Shown here piece after piece: positions 7,969 through 14,527 of a stretch of DNA of 48,237 nt (position 1 is its first letter; each line of letters begins with the position of its first letter). Location of the stretch: positions 1 to 48,237 of the IMG/VR virus record IMGVR_UViG_3300043410_000321; one strand, written 5' to 3'. The notes under the pieces were generated by a model. The model had not been told where the DNA came from, searched no databases, and saw only the letters and a list, made by a program, of their open reading frames with translations. Position numbers and translations under genes: made by a program. This DNA is from a virus.

Positions 7969-8013
7969 TTGGATTACCCGCTGATAAGATAGAAGAGCGA
8001 CTAGTTAGGCTTG
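7950..8013 (+). promoter_or_regulatory. Programmed -1 ribosomal frameshift signal: T TTT TTC plus downstream stem
   Basis: Slippery heptamer T-TTT-TTC at 7950-7956, in the zero-frame phase required (X XXY YYZ). After a 3-nt spacer, 7960-7972 (CAAGCCTAATTGG) pairs with 8001-8013 (CTAGTTAGGCTTG): nine Watson-Crick pairs, then U-G, U-A, G-U and G-C. The 28-nt loop holds a further 4-bp CGCT/AGCG helix (7979-7982 with 7996-7999). The gp26 stop TAA (7966-7968) lies inside the stem. Slippage by -1 continues exactly in the open frame to 8189, which has no ATG, GTG or TTG before its conserved-looking part. The 3-nt spacer is shorter than the usual 5-9 nt, the one unusual point. Confidence 0.8.
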
Positions 8014-8189
8014 AAAAACAAATTCGTGGTTTTAAACAAGAGCTATTCAAAATTAGCTGGTACATGCGTGGTGGTGTTACAGTTGATGATTTACTTCACT
8101 CGTACTCATTTCATGATCGTGAGATGATTTACGAAGTAATCAACGATAACATTAAAACTTCAGTTGAAGCTAAAATGCCATTGATTTAA
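7956..8189 (+). CDS. -1 frame extension of gp26 (gp51-position tail assembly partner)
   Basis: 77 codons in the -1 frame relative to gp26. The frame is closed upstream by TAA at 7945-7949 and contains no ATG, GTG or TTG until an internal ATG at 8064, which would remove half of it. The translation has a heptad-like helix (IEERLVRLEKQIRGFKQEL), then FKISWYMRGGVTVDDLLHSY, and ends VEAKMPLI. It looks conserved and is similar, from memory, to small proteins after gp26 in cyanophage-like genomes; T4 has gene 51 in this place. It is probably made only as a 345-aa gp26 fusion after slippage at 7950-7956. The alternative is initiation at the ATT that overlaps the gp26 stop (7968-7970), which has no ribosome site. 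By analogy with lambda G/GT the pair may chaperone tail assembly; that is inference. Confidence 0.75.
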   Translation, partial: RTSLIGLPADKIEERLVRLEKQIRGFKQELFKISWYMRGGVTVDDLLHSYSFHDREMIYEVINDNIKTSVEAKMPLI

Positions 8190-8190
8190 A

Positions 8191-8240
8191 AGGTTAACTG
8201 CGTTAACCTGTGTTTCACTTCGTTCAACACATTTTATTTC
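8191..8240 (+). terminator. Double hairpin with T-rich tail after the gp26 unit
   Basis: Two bases after the stop codon, AGGTTAAC-TGC-GTTAACCT (8191-8209) forms a perfect 8-bp hairpin. It is followed by TGTGTT...AACACA (8209-8231), then TTTTATTTC. The second hairpin plus T-run resembles a Rho-independent terminator for the gp26 transcript, although its stem is short (6 bp). Confidence 0.5.
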
Positions 8241-8455
8241 TTAAACATGATGGAAGTGATGACACGAAGTGTTTAGGATATTATCCAGATTAGCTAATCA
8301 CTCTTTGCCCGAAGAACGGGCAAAGATTTCTGACATTATCCGAGTTGAACATATCACTTAGTGTTACTGCATTGCAGAGGCGGTCATCCGGTACCTCGAG
8401 CAGCGTCTTTATATGACGGCGGCTTACATATACACACTAACGTATATGTAAACGT
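8241..8455 (+). other. Structured non-coding stretch, candidate RNA element
   Basis: No gene is supported here. It contains ACAC-GAA-GTGT (8262-8272), a perfect 12-bp palindrome GATTAGCTAATC (8288-8299) and a 9-bp hairpin CTTTGCCCG-aagaa-CGGGCAAAG (8303-8325). It also has CTGCA-T-TGCAG (8367-8377), a longer helix GCGGTCAT/ATGACGGC with one mismatch (8380-8387 with 8413-8420), and a perfect 10-bp hairpin TTACATATAC...GTATATGTAA (8424-8451). This density of stems, ending in a terminator at 8456-8477, suggests a folded transcript of about 220-280 nt. It matches no RNA family I recognise. Confidence 0.45.
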
Positions 8456-8477
8456 GTGGGTGTTACCCACTCTTTTT
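8456..8477 (+). terminator. Rho-independent terminator
   Basis: GTGGGT-GTT-ACCCAC followed at once by TCTTTTT: a compact GC-rich stem with a U-tract, oriented for plus-strand transcription. It is the strongest terminator in the window and closes either gp26 read-through or the candidate RNA of 8241-8455. Confidence 0.8.
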
Positions 8478-8663
8478 CCCTTTAAAATCTATTCAAACAA
8501 TCAAACCGCAGGATGTGTAGTTTCGCGATCGTGGTCCTGTTAAGGATACTGATTGAGTGCTCTTTTCAGCGAAGAGTCTTCGGTTCCCTGCGTCCCGTGG
8601 ACCAGGTTTCTTCTGTTCGCCACCCGATTTAAGCCGGTGGTAGCCATTTACTGATAATGAGCC
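8478..8663. other. Intergenic remainder, weak structure only
   Basis: 186 bp between the terminator and the 3' end of the minus-strand operon. It holds weaker stems: TCCT-gtta-AGGA (near 8533), CTCTT...AAGAG (near 8560), and CCACC...GGTGG (near 8620-8640), the last being the only candidate for ending the minus-strand operon, without a T-run. No ORF, tRNA or promoter is supported. Confidence 0.4.
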
Positions 8664-9089
8664 TTAAGATTTTAAAATGTGGGAGCCGTGTACTCTGACC
8701 TGAATATGACCATTGTAATAATCGTCTGATTCAAGTACTTTGCGAGCAAATTGTTCTCTTGCCTCTACGTATGAGCATTCTGCCTTAGATTTGCAGTAAT
8801 ATAAGATTTCCCTGGTGAAGTTGTCTGTGCCTAATGATTCAATATCTTTACTAAGAGCTGGGCTAGAGCCATAATACTCACGCCAATCCGAATCAATCTT
8901 GCCTCGAATTTTTTTCTTCTTCTTAGTGCCGTTTTTTAACTTAACTACTTTGTAGGTAGTTTTGCTGAATTTGGCTAACTTCTTGCCTATGTATTTTCGA
9001 CCAGTTTGGATGTTAGTGATGAGATAAACGAAGCCTACACAATCTTCTGGTAATTCTTCAATGATCTCGTTCTGATAAGTCCACGACAT
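8664..9089 (-). CDS. GIY-YIG-like nuclease domain protein
   Basis: 141 aa. The N-terminal third has the GIY-YIG pattern: GFVYLITN (about 19-26), then GRKYIGKK (30-37). A conserved Arg lies in DWREYYGSS and a candidate metal-binding Glu in YVEAREQF. Between them is a Lys-rich loop (KNGTKKKKK). The domain is standalone and lacks the DNA-recognition C-terminus of T4 Seg or I-Tev homing enzymes. Similar single-domain proteins occur in cyanophage-type genomes (from memory). It is the last gene of the gp55-gp47-gp46 operon, which suggests a role in DNA repair, recombination or host DNA breakdown rather than homing. Activity is inferred from motifs only. Confidence 0.65.
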   Translation of the reverse strand: MSWTYQNEIIEELPEDCVGFVYLITNIQTGRKYIGKKLAKFSKTTYKVVKLKNGTKKKKKIRGKIDSDWREYYGSSPALSKDIESLGTDNFTREILYYCKSKAECSYVEAREQFARKVLESDDYYNGHIQVRVHGSHILKS

Positions 9090-9092
9090 CCA

Positions 9093-9329
9093 CTAGTTAG
9101 TCTGATCGTTCGCCTTGCCCTTGCCTTTTTGGTTTTTCTTTCTTTCAAATTTCTCAGCGTCTAGTTCGTAGCGCCAATCCATTATATGCTTGCGGCGTGA
9201 TATACACAGTTGCTTGATTTCGTTTAAAATCGTTCTTGTGTCCATGCCTGCCCGCCTGGTGCCTTTATTAACCCAGTCTTGATTTGCCTTAAAATATGCT
9301 CTGAAAAGTTGCATGAGTTTTTCATGCAT
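9093..9329 (-). CDS. Small conserved hypothetical protein in the gp46/47 operon
   Basis: 78 aa from the ATG at 9329 (MHEKLMQLFRAYF), which has an ideal ribosome site (AAGGA, 7 nt upstream) just after the previous gene's stop. The frame is also open to GTG 9353 and ATG 9347, adding up to 8 residues; these are less well placed. The protein is helical, has a TRRAGMDTRTILNEIKQLC segment and ends in a basic tail (KNQKGKGKAND). It resembles a short hypothetical protein of T4-like cyanophages. No function can be assigned; cotranscription with recombination genes is the only clue. Confidence 0.65.
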   Translation of the reverse strand: MHEKLMQLFRAYFKANQDWVNKGTRRAGMDTRTILNEIKQLCISRRKHIMDWRYELDAEKFERKKNQKGKGKANDQTN

Positions 9330-9333
9330 CTCC

Positions 9334-9579
9334 TCATCCTTTCGCATCACCACCTTTGATAGCCTCTAATAACTGTTTGTGTTCGTAGCTCTTAATGAAC
9401 TCGTCTTCACCTTCAAATTTTTCGCACTGGGCGATTGCTTGTTCAGCCGCCCATTTTACACGATATAGATCCTGCTTGCAAAGCCATTGAGCATGTTGGT
9501 TGTAATCGTGTCTACGAGTTGCATCGCGTATGCGTCTGCACAACTCGTAAACTTGCCCAATAGTCCATTCTTTAAGCAT
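9334..9579 (-). CDS. Small conserved hypothetical protein overlapping the end of gp46
   Basis: 81 aa from the ATG at 9579 (MLKEWTIGQVYELCRRIRD), overlapping the gp46 stop by 8 nt in an ATGCTTAA junction, the same style of coupling used elsewhere in this operon. The frame continues upstream inside gp46 to 9654, but that part is only gp46 read in another frame. The protein is helical, with Trp and Cys residues (HAQWLCKQDLYRVKWAAEQA). Function is unknown. Confidence 0.65.
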   Translation of the reverse strand: MLKEWTIGQVYELCRRIRDATRRHDYNQHAQWLCKQDLYRVKWAAEQAIAQCEKFEGEDEFIKSYEHKQLLEAIKGGDAKG

Positions 9580-11362
9580 TTTCTTTATCGTCACTAATTT
9601 CCAAGTCAGTAGCATAGCTTGTAAACCCGTTCTCTTTAATAACTTTGAGAACATTGTTTACACGCCCAACCAACTCGTCCTTGTGTGAAATTAAGAATAC
9701 ATTCTTCTTACGTTCACGACTAATTTTCTTCAATGTTGCTAGCGCACCTTCAACGCCGCTTGCATCGAGTCCATTATCAATTAGTTCGTCAACAAATAAT
9801 AAACTTACCTGCTGATACAAACTTTCCCAAACATCACGGAATGCTAGACTCAAGCTCAAAATTAAGCGAGTGCGTTCACCGCGGGATAAGTTGTCAAAGT
9901 CTAAGTCCTGACCTAATTGTGTAATTTCCACATTTAAGTCGTTTAGGAATGTAACAGTGTGCGGTAAGCCCAACTTGTCCAAGTAGTATGTAAGCCTATT
10001 GTTTAGGTACGCTAGGTTTTGATCTATAATCTTTTTGCGTATGAATGAATCTTTACTTGTTAATAATTTGAGCAGGAATTCCTGATGCTCTTTATATGTT
10101 GTAAGCTCGTTTACTGGAGTCCAATCAATTTCTTGCAACGCAGCATTGCGTAGATCATCAATTTGTTCTTGATAAGGGTCTATCTCTACTGCACGGGTTT
10201 CCAACTGTTTTTCCAGTGATTTTACGTTATTTTGATGCTTAAATGCCTCTTCGACAGTGTCATAATACGTGTTAGGACGCTGTAGAATCTCCCCGATTTC
10301 ATCAATTTCGTGCAGAACTTTGTTTAAATCGTTGAGTAACTTAGTAGCATAACGCTGTGCTTCTTCTAGGTTTTCACGAGCTTTTTTAGTCATTTCTTCA
10401 TGTTTGTGGTCGTGAAGTGCTTGCTCACATGCGTGACATTGCTTGTTTCCTAGTAGTTCTAATTCAGCCAAATACTTCTTTTGGCTGCGATCTGCTTGTG
10501 AAATAGCACTTTCTAAGGTTGCTCTTTCCTTGTTCAAGCTAGTAGAACGTGCTTTTCTGCTGTCATATTCTTTAAGTTCAGCGTGTAATGCTAGCTCGTT
10601 ATCAATATTAACACTCTCTAACTCAACAATTGCGAGTGCAATTTTCTCAAGATCTGTGTTTCGTTGGCTGTTCCAAGCATTTTGTCTTACAATCAATGCA
10701 TCAATGCTTTGTTGAATCTTGTCGTTGGAACGCTTCGTAGCCTCGATATTAGCTGATTCTTGTGTAATGGCGTCCTTGGTACTCTTAATGAGTTCCTTTA
10801 GCGTGTCGGCTTTGTCTGATAGCAGGGTGACGCCTAGAAGCTGCTCGATGATAATGCGCTGATCACCAGTTCGCATACTTAGGAACGGTTCAGTATAAGT
10901 GTTTAATGCAATAATATGCTTAAACATGTCGTGCGACATGCCCAAAAGCTCGTCAATGTCCTTTTGGGTTTCACGGCTGTCGCCCTGTGCTTCGTCAGTC
11001 TCTTCTTCTTGCTCAATATCGTTAACGTAGAACTTAATTAACGTGGGTTTGCGACCACGCTCAATCCTGTACTGTGTTCCATCCTTCTCAAATGACAATG
11101 TAACAAGCATATTCTTGTTATTGATTTTATTAATCAAATTGTCTTTCTTGATATTAGTGAGCGCATTACCGAATAATGCAAAACTTAGCGCATTAACGAT
11201 TGTAGTCTTACCTGTACCATTGCGTGATCCGGAATCATCACCACCTTGGTCTAAGTTCTCACCTAGCACAAGTGTTAAATGTTCCTTGCAAAAGTCAACT
11301 GCTTGAGTTTGGTTACCCACACTCATGAAGTTTTTAACTGTTAGTTCTTTAATTTTAATCAT
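9572..11362 (-). CDS. 46: Recombination endonuclease subunit gp46 (Rad50/SbcC family)
   Basis: 596 aa, close to T4 gp46 (560 aa). This is the ATPase half of the gp46-gp47 complex that resects DNA ends for recombination-dependent replication and helps degrade host DNA. Features in order: Walker A GSRNGTGKTT (45-54), a long coiled coil (about 185-430) with a CHAC zinc-hook at 309-312, ABC signature LSRGER (492-497), and Walker B LLFVDE (521-526) followed by the D-loop and switch His (LISHKDE). It overlaps gp47 by an ATGA junction. Its early expression is expected from the sigma70 promoter ahead of gp55. Confidence 0.97.
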   Translation of the reverse strand: MIKIKELTVKNFMSVGNQTQAVDFCKEHLTLVLGENLDQGGDDSGSRNGTGKTTIVNALSFALFGNALTNIKKDNLINKINNKNMLVTLSFEKDGTQYRIERGRKPTLIKFYVNDIEQEEETDEAQGDSRETQKDIDELLGMSHDMFKHIIALNTYTEPFLSMRTGDQRIIIEQLLGVTLLSDKADTLKELIKSTKDAITQESANIEATKRSNDKIQQSIDALIVRQNAWNSQRNTDLEKIALAIVELESVNIDNELALHAELKEYDSRKARSTSLNKERATLESAISQADRSQKKYLAELELLGNKQCHACEQALHDHKHEEMTKKARENLEEAQRYATKLLNDLNKVLHEIDEIGEILQRPNTYYDTVEEAFKHQNNVKSLEKQLETRAVEIDPYQEQIDDLRNAALQEIDWTPVNELTTYKEHQEFLLKLLTSKDSFIRKKIIDQNLAYLNNRLTYYLDKLGLPHTVTFLNDLNVEITQLGQDLDFDNLSRGERTRLILSLSLAFRDVWESLYQQVSLLFVDELIDNGLDASGVEGALATLKKISRERKKNVFLISHKDELVGRVNNVLKVIKENGFTSYATDLEISDDKENA

Positions 11363-12372
11363 AGATTATTGTAAATCTCCAAGAGCGTATTTTTGTCATA
11401 CGCATCTGAGTCTATGCTCACAATTTGGCTAGCAACAATTTGGTCAACTGACTCAAATGTTTGAATATCAACATCAGTGTTGATCTCGATATCTTTACGT
11501 TCTGTGATCAACGTCAATTCTCTGATATCGTAGTTTGCCATGAAGCTTTCTTTAATAAAGCTCGCTTCTTCGTAAGTAATGTCAATGTCCAAAGTTACAC
11601 GTAGGTGTTGTTTGGGTTTGATAATGTTATCAGCATCATCAATTAACTCACTTAGTTTAACTGTTCTAAATGTTGGCTGATCTGGCCATGCAAAATATTC
11701 TGGCTCACCGCCCCACTCTAAGATCATCATACCACGAGCATCGTCCCACGCATCTGCGTAGTTGTGTGGAAAGGCATTACCAATGTAGTGCATGTTGCCT
11801 TTACTTTGGCGTTTGTGGAAGTGTCCACTAAAGCCCAACTGATAACTGTCAAAAGCATGGAGTTGGATCTCGCCATGGTCAGGCATTTGCACCATTGCGT
11901 TCATATAGAAGTGTGGTAGCTCAAAGTGTCCGAAGATGTAGTCTGCTTTTTTCTTTCCGATTTGCTTCCACTCGTCTCCGACAAGCCATGGGCAAAGTGT
12001 AACATTTCCTTCTGTAATTGGATGATGTACAACAGTAATACCAGGAATATACTTCCCAAACTCAACACTGTGAATGTCTCGTTTGTCTTTGTAATATAAA
12101 TCATGATTGCCAGGGAAGAAATAAAATTTATCGAACGCCTGACCGAGCTTTTCCAAGGCCCTAAGACTATAGTCCATAGTAGTGATATTGAGACTATTAC
12201 GATTATGGTGCCAATCACCGAGAAAAATTCCTGTGTCACAGCCTTCCTCCTTTGCCTTTGCAATGTACCAATCAACAAAGTCTAAACAATCTTGGTTGTG
12301 TGTATTGCTATTGCTTTTTAATCCAAAGTGGATGTCTGTGAAACATGCCACTTTTTTAAATAAATTACTCAT
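11359..12372 (-). CDS. 47: Recombination endonuclease subunit gp47 (Mre11/SbcD family)
   Basis: 337 aa, matching T4 gp47 (339 aa). Metallophosphoesterase motifs are all present: DIH (13-15), GDWHHNRN (about 52), GNHD (about 89), GHFE (about 146) and the SGHFHKR region. It is the nuclease partner of gp46. I place the start at the second of two adjacent ATGs (12372), in an ATGAGTAA overlap with the upstream stop. GGGGGAG lies at good distance for it and too close for the first ATG (12375). A TTG at 12387 is also in frame but would lie within the ribosome site region. Confidence 0.96.
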   Translation of the reverse strand: MSNLFKKVACFTDIHFGLKSNSNTHNQDCLDFVDWYIAKAKEEGCDTGIFLGDWHHNRNSLNITTMDYSLRALEKLGQAFDKFYFFPGNHDLYYKDKRDIHSVEFGKYIPGITVVHHPITEGNVTLCPWLVGDEWKQIGKKKADYIFGHFELPHFYMNAMVQMPDHGEIQLHAFDSYQLGFSGHFHKRQSKGNMHYIGNAFPHNYADAWDDARGMMILEWGGEPEYFAWPDQPTFRTVKLSELIDDADNIIKPKQHLRVTLDIDITYEEASFIKESFMANYDIRELTLITERKDIEINTDVDIQTFESVDQIVASQIVSIDSDAYDKNTLLEIYNNL

Positions 12373-12592
12373 CATTATCTCCCCCAAACTGGACTAAGAA
12401 CCAAGTTTGATACTTGTCCTCGGATATTTCCATATATCCAGCGGTGTGTCCTACTGGGTCGGTAGACACAATCTCACAATGGTAAACTCTTTTAAAGACT
12501 TCTTCAAGTTCTTTGGCACTAGAAGTCTTGTGAGACTCCTTAATGTGCATAAGTGCCTTACCAACCCTTGGATCGAATAAGTCGATCCTCAT
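12365..12592 (-). CDS. Small hypothetical protein between gp55 and gp47
   Basis: 75 aa (MRIDLFDPRVGKALMHIKES...). The middle (VYHCEIVSTDPVGHTAGYMEI) and the C-terminus (WFLVQFGGDNDE) suggest a small alpha/beta domain. It is locked between gp55 and gp47 by 4- and 8-bp overlaps, so it is certainly translated as part of the early operon. I recognise no family. A small regulator of transcription or recombination is possible but unsupported. Confidence 0.65.
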   Translation of the reverse strand: MRIDLFDPRVGKALMHIKESHKTSSAKELEEVFKRVYHCEIVSTDPVGHTAGYMEISEDKYQTWFLVQFGGDNDE

Positions 12593-13413
12593 TCAGATTC
12601 TCCAGCCCTCTTCATAGCAGCTTCATGTTCACCTGCGCCAGTGCGAGAATAAGATGGGTTCATTCCGTTCATCTCAAGAATATCATCTCGGATGTTTTGG
12701 TTTCGCTTTTCAATGTTGATGATACGCACGAAACTATTTGTAACAGCAGCAGTAAAATAAGCAAAAGGGTTGTCGCTCTTTGATTCATCGAATTGTAGTC
12801 CAATTTGGGTTAGCTGTAAAATAGCTTGCCCACGCATTTCGTCATTGTATGTGTAGCCACGAACGTTGCCTCGAGTAGCGTAACGCTCACACAATTTAAT
12901 CATCATTCTTGCTAGAGTGTTTGTGATTTGGCCGGCGTCTTTATCAAATGCACCCTTTTCCAAGTCACCTTTCCAATGGCTTTTTCCAACACACTCGACG
13001 ATGTCATCATCATTAAATTTCCAGTGCTGGAATGGTGGGAAATTTACTTTGTCGCGATGATCAGCTGCGCTTTTTGGGTTCTTTTTACGAGTAGTGTTTA
13101 GTGGAATATGATCGTAAGTCATAATTCTAAAGACGAGGTCGCTTTTTGCAATTTTCTTGTAATCGACTTCGCAATCTGCTTGCTTAACCTTTTCACCCGC
13201 AGCTTTGCGCCTAGCGTACTCAGCGTCACCTAGGCGTTTTGCTTGATTTCTTTTAGCTTCTGCTATTGTTCTAATGTTTATTTTATCTAGACTTGGGAGA
13301 ATTATGTCATATTGATGATATTCTGGCTTTGTAAAGCTGCAATATGAACTCTTTGATTTGTGAATCTCCGCTAACATGTCCTTGTTGTTTAAGTAATTAA
13401 CTTTTACAGTCAT
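12589..13413 (-). CDS. 55: Late transcription sigma factor gp55, with long N-terminal extension
   Basis: 274 aa against 185 in T4. The C-terminal half carries the gp55 core: MMIKLCERYATRGNVRGY, then NDEMRGQAILQLTQIGLQFD and PFAYFTAAVTNSFVRIIN, the region-2-like helices that bind RNA polymerase and the TATAAATA box. It ends in a short Ser/Arg/Glu tail. The first 120 residues (SKSSYCSFTKPEYHQYDIILPS, a basic stretch, then a Trp/His-rich HWKFNDDD segment) are extra relative to T4; I believe some other T4-like gp55 proteins have a similar extension. It is the first gene of the early operon, behind a perfect sigma70 promoter. The protein should activate the late boxes of this window, including the one divergent from its own gene. 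Confidence 0.93.
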   Translation of the reverse strand: MTVKVNYLNNKDMLAEIHKSKSSYCSFTKPEYHQYDIILPSLDKINIRTIAEAKRNQAKRLGDAEYARRKAAGEKVKQADCEVDYKKIAKSDLVFRIMTYDHIPLNTTRKKNPKSAADHRDKVNFPPFQHWKFNDDDIVECVGKSHWKGDLEKGAFDKDAGQITNTLARMMIKLCERYATRGNVRGYTYNDEMRGQAILQLTQIGLQFDESKSDNPFAYFTAAVTNSFVRIINIEKRNQNIRDDILEMNGMNPSYSRTGAGEHEAAMKRAGESE

Positions 13414-13435
13414 TATCCGTTCCTATAGTTCTAGT

Positions 13436-13464
13436 ATTATAAAGTATACACTTTATTCTGTCAA
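13436..13464 (-). promoter_or_regulatory. Perfect sigma70 early promoter for gp55 operon
   Basis: Minus strand TTGACA (13464-13459), a 17-bp spacer, and TATAAT (13441-13436): consensus at all 12 positions. Predicted +1 is near 13429 and the gp55 ATG is at 13413, with AGGA between. It should be read by unmodified host RNA polymerase immediately after infection. Its -35 box shares base 13464 with the plus-strand late box. Confidence 0.9.
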
Positions 13465-13471
13465 ATAAATA
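13464..13471 (+). promoter_or_regulatory. Late promoter box AATAAATA for the baseplate operon
   Basis: AATAAATA, 7 of 8 to the T4 late consensus. Predicted +1 is near 13477 with an 18-nt leader containing AGAGGA. It probably drives 13495-18829, since genes there overlap or abut and no other box occurs until 18853. Confidence 0.75.
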
Positions 13472-13494
13472 ATATACCGAAAGAGGATATTATT

Positions 13495-14526
13495 ATGGCA
13501 ATCGTTGGGCAAAGCGTTATTTCGAATCTATCAGCCTCACAAAACATGATTGGGGCAGGCGCATCAGCGGTTAACATTGCTGGTAACTTAGGTGCTGCCT
13601 TGAAAGAAGGGTATGCAGCTGATGGAGTTATGGGCGCAATTCGAAGCGTTGATTTACCAGCGGCTGGTGAAGCTATTGGTGACATCGTTAGTGCTGTTGC
13701 CTCTTTTGGGGGTGATGCAAATGCTAATGATTGGCGTGTCAGATTAAGTCTCCCAACATGGCCCTCTTTTAGAAAGAGCCCAGTTTTATCACCATTAAAA
13801 GACGCTGGTGGTTTGATATTCCCATATACTCCAACAATTGCTGTAACCAGTAGTGCAAAATATAACCCGATTGACGTTATTCATAGCAACTATAACTTTT
13901 ATGCATTTAGGAATAGTGATCCGGGTACAATTACAATTACTGCCCCAATGAACGTTGAAGATGCTTCACAGGGATTATATTGGATTGCCGCAGTGCATTA
14001 TTTACGAAGTCTTACAAAAATGTTCTCAGGTCTTGATCCAAAAGCTGGTAACCCACCCCCAATTGTTAAGTTGAATGGGTATGGTAATTACATGTTTAAG
14101 AATATCCCTGTGGTTGTGACAAGTTTTGCAACTACTATGCCAAATGATTGTGATTATATTAGCGTTCCAGTAGTTGGAAGTGCTGCTGGTGAGATCCAAG
14201 GTTTGGCTGACTCAGTTGGTGGACTTGCAGATACTGCTGGCGGATTAGCCGGTGGGCTTGGTAGCTCACTGGGTGTTGATATGTCAGCAGTTAGCGGTGC
14301 AATGAGTGTAGTTAGCAGTGTTGCTGGCGGCATTGGACAAGTTGCATCGTTGGCAGGATCGTTGGGCCTTGGGGGAACCACAAGTGGTGGTATTACACAC
14401 GTTCCTACAAAGAGCTCCTTTACTGTGACCTTGCAACCAATGTACAGTAGAAATAGCAACAAAAAATTCAGCTTGGATCGTTTTGTTGGCGGTGGTTACT
14501 TAAACAACTCTTTCGGATATCTATAA
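13495..14526 (+). CDS. Baseplate tail-tube initiator, gp48/gp54-like
   Basis: 343 aa, the size range of T4 gp48 (364) and gp54 (320), the two rings on which the tail tube starts to polymerise. The conserved core (about 78-225) includes NDWRVRLSLPTW, GGLIFPYTPTIAV, YNPIDVIHSNYNFYAF, GLYWIAAVHYLRSLTKMF and VKLNGYGNYMFKNIPVVV, typical of cyanophage proteins named gp48. Between it and the C-terminal KSSFTVTLQPMYSR segment is a 65-residue Gly/Ala/Ser/Val insertion (about 225-295) of near-repeats such as GLADTAGGLAGGLG, possibly an amphipathic or disordered arm. I cannot decide between gp48 and gp54. It is the first gene of a late operon. Confidence 0.75.
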   Translation: MAIVGQSVISNLSASQNMIGAGASAVNIAGNLGAALKEGYAADGVMGAIRSVDLPAAGEAIGDIVSAVASFGGDANANDWRVRLSLPTWPSFRKSPVLSPLKDAGGLIFPYTPTIAVTSSAKYNPIDVIHSNYNFYAFRNSDPGTITITAPMNVEDASQGLYWIAAVHYLRSLTKMFSGLDPKAGNPPPIVKLNGYGNYMFKNIPVVVTSFATTMPNDCDYISVPVVGSAAGEIQGLADSVGGLADTAGGLAGGLGSSLGVDMSAVSGAMSVVSSVAGGIGQVASLAGSLGLGGTTSGGITHVPTKSSFTVTLQPMYSRNSNKKFSLDRFVGGGYLNNSFGYL

Positions 14527-14527
14527 A

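Noticed and set aside
7969-8000. TTG at 7969 as start for the frame after gp26
   Set aside because: It is in the wrong frame and meets a TAG within eight codons.
8390-8400. GGTACCTCGAG, overlapping KpnI and XhoI sites like a cloning polylinker
   Set aside because: Flanking bases do not match any vector sequence I know and lie within a helix of the structured block; chance is sufficient.
8361-8543. 60-codon plus-strand frame in the structured intergenic block
   Set aside because: GTG start without ribosome site; it runs through two strong hairpins and a terminator, with unusual Cys/Trp content.
8241-8663. tRNA or hammerhead ribozyme in the intergenic block
   Set aside because: No T-loop GTTCRANNC or cloverleaf was found; CTGATAATGAG near 8651 only partly resembles the hammerhead core CTGATGA.
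9580-9654. Upstream extension of the 81-aa gene after gp46
   Set aside because: The extra 25 codons lie wholly in gp46 and have no ribosome site; the ATG at 9579 forms the usual overlap.
12365-12387. TTG at 12387 as start of gp47
   Set aside because: It would place GGGGGAG inside the coding sequence; the ATG at 12372 uses that ribosome site and overlaps the upstream stop.
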